The notes under the pieces are model-generated. The model was not told where the DNA came from and did not search any database. It saw only the letters and a program-made list of their open reading frames with translations. A DNA stretch of 64,000 nt, from NCBI RefSeq assembly GCF_019263705.2, contig NZ_JADQDK010000001.1, forward strand, positions 3,658,001-3,722,000, read 5' to 3'. Shown here one piece after another: positions 60,662 to 64,000 of the stretch (within the stretch, counting starts at the first letter, position 1; each line of letters starts with the position of its first letter). Origin of the DNA: Pseudonocardia abyssalis. GTDB taxonomy: Bacteria > Actinomycetota > Actinomycetes > Mycobacteriales > Pseudonocardiaceae. The translations under genes and the position numbers were made by a program.

Positions 60662-60912
60662 GGCCGAACTCTAGGAGAGCGGGGGTTTCGGGCACATGTC
60701 GCGGCGGTGACCTGCGGTGGAGTCGACACCACTTGGGTAAGCAGGCGCTGACATGCGGATCGTCCAATTACTGCATCCGGGGGTGTGACCTGGCGGGCAA
60801 ATGGGTGTTACCAACCGTCCGGTGCTCTTGCGGGGCGATCCGGGCACCCGTGAGGGTCTCCCCTGTCGATCACTTTCGGTCGATCGAACGGAACTCGAGA
60901 GAGGCACCACCG
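60662..60912. other. 251-bp divergent promoter region
   Basis: The region separates two divergent genes. It has an imperfect inverted repeat, GTCGATCACTTTCGGTCGATC (60868-60888 by position; arms GATC-A/GATC with GTCGATC at both ends), 20-30 bases before the small secreted gene. I see no other element that I can name. Confidence 0.3.
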
Positions 60913-61113
60913 ATGTCCAAGCTCCCCAGCTCCCGCCGTCGCACCATCGCCACCCGCGTCGCCGTCGGCGTCGTCGCCGTCCCCGCACTGCTCCTCGGCC
61001 TGGGCGGCGCCGCCCAGGCCGCCGAGCTCACCCCGGTCGCGGAGTACCTCGACGGTGTCGTCGCCGACACCGACGCCGACCTGCTCGAGATCTTCACGAC
61101 CCTGCTGTCCTGA
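60913..61113 (+). CDS. Small secreted protein
   Basis: 66 residues. The first 36 are a Sec-type signal peptide: basic start (SSRRRTIATR), hydrophobic core VAVGVVAVPALLLGLGG and cleavage site AAQAA-E. The mature peptide is only about 30 acidic residues (VAEYLDGVVADTDADLLEIF). ATG 60913 follows GAGAGAGGCACC. No family recognised. A strong terminator follows at once, so it is expressed as a single gene. It could be an extracellular signalling or wall-associated peptide. Confidence 0.7.
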   Translation: MSKLPSSRRRTIATRVAVGVVAVPALLLGLGGAAQAAELTPVAEYLDGVVADTDADLLEIFTTLLS

Positions 61114-61118
61114 GTGCC

Positions 61119-61159
61119 CGACGCGGCGGCCGGTCCGGGTCGGACCGGCCGCCGCGTCG
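61119..61159. terminator. Terminator after the small secreted gene
   Basis: A perfect 19-bp stem (arms 61119-61137 and 61141-61159) with a 3-base loop starts 6 bases after the stop. The strength of the hairpin suggests a highly transcribed or insulated gene. Confidence 0.8.
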
Positions 61160-61426
61160 TTCGTCGCACGGGTCGTACCGGCCACCGCGCACCACCCCGA
61201 CCGCGCGGCCGCCGACGGGACCGTCGACGCCGGCCGTGAGAGGTCCGGGTGTGACGTACCACCCACCCGGGACACGCGGCCCCACCACGGGTATCAGGTC
61301 GGAACGCACCGACGTCGAACCGCCCGGAACGACCGTCGAACGGGTGGTGCGGGAGCCGCGAACCCTGAGAAGGGTGTGCACAGGGCGTATGGCATGGTTG
61401 CGCCGCGTCACTGTGGGAGGAGAGCC
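61160..61426. other. Gap between terminator and parA-like gene
   Basis: 267 bp with no supported gene. It must hold the promoter of the ParA-like gene. I looked for parS-like 16-bp palindromes (GTTTCACGTGAAAC type) and found none. Confidence 0.4.
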
Positions 61427-62326
61427 GTGCAGGTCGTCTCGATCATCAATCACAAGGGCGGCGTGGGCAAGACGACGCTCACCGCCAACCTCGGTGCCGG
61501 ACTCGCCGCGCGAGGCAGGAAGGTCCTCTTGCTGGACCTCGACTCGCAGGCCAGCCTGACGGTCTCGTTCTTCACGCCACCGGAATGGGCCGAGCAACTG
61601 CTACCCGCCCGGACCATCAAGCACTGGTTCGACGGCCTCGACGACGGCACCGCCCTGCGGAGCCCCGACGAGCTGGTGTCGACCCCGCGCCGCGTGCGGG
61701 AGAAGCTGGGTCGCTCGCCCGGCCGGCTCGACCTCATCGCCGCGCACCGGGACCTGTCCGACGTCGACACGATGCTGGCCGCCCAGCTGATGTCGGCCCC
61801 GGAGCGCTTCCTCGACCTGCACAGCAGGCTGCGGGAGGGGCTGGAGCACCCGGCGTTCGCCGAGTACGACGTCGCACTGATCGACTGCGCGCCGAACTTC
61901 GGCCTCATCGCCCGCAACGCGGTGGCCGCGAGCGACCTGCTCCTGATCCCCACGAAGCCCGACTATCTGTCGACGAACGGCATCGACTCGCTCGGGCTCA
62001 AGATCCGCGAGTTCGTCGACGAGTACAACGCGCGTGCCCTCGACCCGATCACCCGCCCGCCGGCGTCGGTCGTGTTCACGATGGTGCAGCTGCACGACGA
62101 CCGGCCGATCGAGGCGCAGCGCGCGGTGATGAGCCGGATCGAGGCCGGGGGCGTCGCTCCGCTGACCACCACGATCCGCGACAGCAAGGCCGTCTACGGA
62201 CCCGCGCCGGAGTACGGCGTGCCGGTCATCCTCGGCGGCACCGGCCGCGCGCTCACCCGTGAGCTGCGCGAGCTGGTCTCCGAGGTCGCGGCCCAGATCG
62301 ACGGCACCGAGGGTATGGCGGCGTGA
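61427..62326 (+). CDS. ParA/Soj-like ATPase
   Basis: 299 residues. The deviant Walker A motif is INHKGGVGKTTLTANLGAGL (about 6-25), then VLLLDLDSQASLTVSFF, the switch EYDVALIDCAPNFGLIARNA (about 147-166) and LIPTKPDYLSTNGIDSLG. Such ATPases position plasmids, chromosomes or protein complexes. GTG 61427 follows GGGAGGAGAG. The partner is not ParB but the small protein whose start overlaps this stop (GTGA), so a non-segregation or unusual partition role is possible. At 299 residues it resembles single-domain ParA proteins without an N-terminal DNA-binding domain. Confidence 0.9.
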   Translation: MQVVSIINHKGGVGKTTLTANLGAGLAARGRKVLLLDLDSQASLTVSFFTPPEWAEQLLPARTIKHWFDGLDDGTALRSPDELVSTPRRVREKLGRSPGRLDLIAAHRDLSDVDTMLAAQLMSAPERFLDLHSRLREGLEHPAFAEYDVALIDCAPNFGLIARNAVAASDLLLIPTKPDYLSTNGIDSLGLKIREFVDEYNARALDPITRPPASVVFTMVQLHDDRPIEAQRAVMSRIEAGGVAPLTTTIRDSKAVYGPAPEYGVPVILGGTGRALTRELRELVSEVAAQIDGTEGMAA

Positions 62327-62703
62327 GCGACCTCGCGAGCCTCGCGATCGCCCGGGCGCTCAACGACCTGTCCCCCGACCAGCTGCGCGACCTCGCCGAG
62401 GGGCGTGGGCGACTCGTGTACACGCCGTGCGCGCCGCCGACGCGCACGCGCCGCCCCGCACCCGTCGTGGACCTCGGGTGCGACGTCGACGCGATCCGCG
62501 GGATGCACTCCCGCACGGAGATCACCGAGCACCTGGCCGACCGGCGCTTCACGGTGCCGGTGCTGCGCGAACTGGCCCGCGCACTCGGCCCGACGGTGTC
62601 GACCGCCGGGCGCAACCGGGCCGAGCTGGTGCACGGCATCGTCGAGGGCACGGTGGGCTTCCGGGCCCGTTCCGCGGCGCTGTCCGGCGGGGCCTGGGCC
62701 TAG
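62323..62703 (+). CDS. Small ParA-partner candidate with SAP/Rho-N-like end
   Basis: 126 residues. A short helical head (LASLAIARALNDLSPDQLRD) precedes a basic linker and a C-terminal segment, FTVPVLRELARALGPTVSTA and then GRNRAELVHGIVEGTVGFRA. That segment resembles the SAP-like or Rho-N-like modules that bind nucleic acid. I do not know the family. The GTG start overlaps the ParA stop, and the TAG stop overlaps the stop of the convergent DUF1684 gene in CTAG (62700-62703). It may be the adaptor or DNA-binding partner of the ATPase. Confidence 0.7.
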   Translation: MSDLASLAIARALNDLSPDQLRDLAEGRGRLVYTPCAPPTRTRRPAPVVDLGCDVDAIRGMHSRTEITEHLADRRFTVPVLRELARALGPTVSTAGRNRAELVHGIVEGTVGFRARSAALSGGAWA

Positions 62704-63494
62704 GGCCGCTTCTCCCCCGCCTCCACCGCCACCGGCAGCACGTTGCCGGCCGGCGGCAGCGGGCAGGTGGCGAAATCGGTGAACGCGCACGGCAGGTTCA
62801 CCAGCCGGTTCAGGTCGACGCGCACGCGCCCGTCGACCGGGTCCGGCACCTGCACCGAACGCCCGCCCGGGTAGGTCGAGACGCCGTTCGTGGCGTCGCG
62901 GAAGTGCAGCGACAACCCGCCCTGCTTGCCCGGCATCGCGACCAGGGTGTGCTCCTCCCCGCCGAGGACGAAGCGGACCACGCCGACAGCGGTGAGATGG
63001 TGCCGCAGCCCGTCCACCACCGCGTCGACGGTGATCGGCTCGGGCTCCGCGTAGGGCTCGTACGTGCCGTCGACGACCCAGCGCTCGTCGACGTCGAACG
63101 TCGGCACCCCGGTGAACCCGATGCGCGTCGACGCCTGCGGGTCGCGCACCCGCAGCGCGTGCTCGTCGGTGCGCCGCGCGATCTCGATCACCTTCTCCCC
63201 CACCTCCACGAGCGAGCCGGGCAGGCCGTCCACCGGGTGCAGCGTCACGGTCCCGTCGACCGGGCGCGCCCCCCGCACCCCGCGCACCGCGAGGCCGTCG
63301 GCGACGGCCGCGGTGATCACGACGCCGTCCGCAGTGGCGCTCCAGAGGCCGGGCAGGCCGTCGACCGTCGAGGGCTCGGCGGTGAGCCAGTGCAGCGCGG
63401 TCAGGCTGAGCCAGCCGTGCGGTTCGCGGAGTTGTTCCTCGCGCTCGGCGTGCCAGGCGTCCCACGCGGCGTGCAGGTCCAGGGTCGTGGTCAT
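62700..63494 (-). CDS. DUF1684 family protein
   Basis: 264 residues. It has the DUF1684 pattern: WDAWHAEREEQLREPHGWLSLTALHWL at the front (in parts), VDERWVVDGTYEPYAEPEPI, VRFVLGGEEHTLVAMPGKQG, TYPGGRSVQVPDP and the C-terminal DLNRLVNLPCAFTDFATCPLPPAGNVLPV with two conserved cysteines (parts only). The family has a β-rich fold and unknown function, and often appears with amidase or sulfur-related genes. ATG 63494 opens MTTTLDLHAAW. Confidence 0.85.
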   Translation of the reverse strand: MTTTLDLHAAWDAWHAEREEQLREPHGWLSLTALHWLTAEPSTVDGLPGLWSATADGVVITAAVADGLAVRGVRGARPVDGTVTLHPVDGLPGSLVEVGEKVIEIARRTDEHALRVRDPQASTRIGFTGVPTFDVDERWVVDGTYEPYAEPEPITVDAVVDGLRHHLTAVGVVRFVLGGEEHTLVAMPGKQGGLSLHFRDATNGVSTYPGGRSVQVPDPVDGRVRVDLNRLVNLPCAFTDFATCPLPPAGNVLPVAVEAGEKRP

Positions 63495-63566
63495 GACCGG
63501 TGTAACGCGTCCGCGCGCGCGTTCATGCCGGATCGCGCCGAGAAATGTGGCCGATACCGCTCGGGG

Positions 63567-63602
63567 TTGACACCGTCGCGCGGACCACGCAGGGTGGAAA
63601 TC
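63567..63602 (+). promoter_or_regulatory. Promoter of the leader peptide, leaderless layout
   Basis: TTGACA (63567-63572) is a perfect -35, followed by a 17-bp spacer and CAGGGT (63590-63595) as a weak -10. The leader-peptide ATG is 7 bases after the -10, so transcription should start at or next to the ATG. Confidence 0.6.
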
Positions 63603-63674
63603 ATGTTTGCGCGCGAGTCCTGTTGTCGACGCCATGTCGACCTGCTCCGCGTCGCCTCTTCCGCCTGTCGCTGA
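63603..63674 (+). CDS. Cys-containing leader peptide (RRHVDLLRVASxxC type)
   Basis: 23 residues: an N-terminal part with ESCCRRHVDLLRV and an end with ASSACR. The core R-R-H-V-D-L-x-R-V-x-S-x-x-C matches the short leader peptides seen upstream of sulfur-assimilation genes in Streptomyces and relatives. Three cysteine codons, two of them adjacent (63621-63626), could stall ribosomes when Cys-tRNA is short and so control the downstream sulfur gene. The promoter spacing suggests a leaderless mRNA. The uORF is too short to be found by length alone; the assignment rests on motif and place. Confidence 0.7.
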   Translation: MFARESCCRRHVDLLRVASSACR

Positions 63675-63764
63675 CGGCGGATCGCTGCAGGTCATCGCGC
63701 TTCAGCGCATCCCGGCGCGTTTGTCCGATCATTTCCCGCCCCTTATCCCAGAAACGGCTCCCGT

Positions 63765-64000
63765 ATGTCCGAAGAATCGCTCCACACGCCCCTGAAATTC
63801 GCCTACTGGGTGCCGAACGTCAGCGGCGGTCTGGTCACCAGCACCATCGAGCAGCGCACCGACTGGGGCTACGACTACAACAAGAAGCTCGCCCGGACCG
63901 CCGAGAACAGCGGCTTCGAGTACGCGCTCTCGCAGGTCCGCTACATGGCCAGCTACGGGGCCGACCACCAGCACGAGTCGACGAGCTTCTCCCTCGCGCT
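63765..64000 (+). CDS. sfnG: SfnG-like flavin-dependent dimethylsulfone monooxygenase, cut by the window edge
   Basis: The first 78 codons of a luciferase-like monooxygenase. LKFAYWVPNVSGGLVTSTIE, then QRTDWGYDYNKKLARTAENS and YMASYGADHQHEST, look like SfnG (FMN-dependent dimethylsulfone monooxygenase), which releases methanesulfinate for sulfur supply. The Cys-rich leader peptide 90 bases upstream supports a sulfur-starvation role. ATG 63765 is the first start in frame before the conserved FAYWVPN strand; its ribosome site is weak. The 3' end is outside the window. Confidence 0.78.
   Translation, partial: MSEESLHTPLKFAYWVPNVSGGLVTSTIEQRTDWGYDYNKKLARTAENSGFEYALSQVRYMASYGADHQHESTSFSLA

Overview
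The window is about 73-74% G+C actinobacterial DNA. GTG starts are frequent, genes run head-to-tail with GTGA or ATGA overlaps, and it carries an mIHF gene, F420/flavin luciferase-like enzymes, a DUF5753-type XRE regulator and a DUF222/HNH remnant. Gene content suggests Pseudonocardiaceae, possibly Pseudonocardia. That is an inference from content, not from a marker gene. I saw no rRNA, tRNA or CRISPR array.

Layout. (1) 1-3.8 kb: acetoacetyl-CoA synthetase (cut by the left edge), a crotonase and the 3' half of an acyl-CoA ligase, broken beside a MarR regulator that has a palindromic operator. (2) 3.9-10.2 kb: a SIMPL lipoprotein, YibE/F membrane protein, class II aldolase, a DUF5753 regulator convergent with a methyltransferase, and a membrane-anchored molybdopterin oxidoreductase. 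(3) 10.1-15.5 kb: six leftward genes (methyltransferase, PLP enzyme, DUF364 'heavy-metal chelation' protein, and a complete FecCD-type ABC importer) with a 12/15 match to the actinobacterial Zur box just upstream of the first gene. This is the best candidate for an undescribed system: a possible small metallophore or metal-complex acquisition cassette. (4) 16.3-34.1 kb: a group 1h (actinobacterial, high-affinity) [NiFe]-hydrogenase locus. It holds hhyS and hhyL, a maturation protease, HypA-F with two HypC copies and a SIS-HypC fusion, a NifU-Rieske protein, NHL and TPR proteins, two unfamiliar terminal genes, and a divergent AraC regulator followed by hypA and hypB.

(5) 34.2-36.8 kb: a secreted-repeat lipoprotein, an IS481-family element inserted exactly in an overlapping CTAG stop pair with a 6-bp duplication, a small Cys-rich protein and a luciferase-like oxidoreductase. 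(6) 37.0-41.5 kb: a reductive pyrimidine/hydantoin degradation operon (ureidopropionase-like amidase, class III aminotransferase, dihydropyrimidinase, luciferase-like F420 enzyme). (7) 41.5-46.4 kb: a decayed DUF222/HNH gene, a stretch with no supported gene, two molybdenum-storage-protein-like genes, tatA beside a Tat-exported ferritin-like protein, and ispD. (8) 46.8-59.8 kb: an LCP cell-wall ligase, then two mirrored modules in which a CitA/DcuS-type kinase-regulator pair is divergent from a carboxylate transporter (dctA; tctCBA), with mIHF and a hydrolase between them. (9) 59.9-64 kb: an MDMPI/DinB-like protein, a small secreted protein, a ParA-like ATPase with a small partner, a DUF1684 protein, and a Cys-containing leader peptide ahead of a truncated sulfone-monooxygenase-like gene.

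Metal handling links much of the window: Ni and Fe for the hydrogenase, Mo storage next to Mo-enzyme capacity, and a putative zinc-type operator on the metallophore-like cassette. Degraded pieces (ligase, transporter tail, HNH gene) and the IS mark the places where the chromosome has been rearranged.
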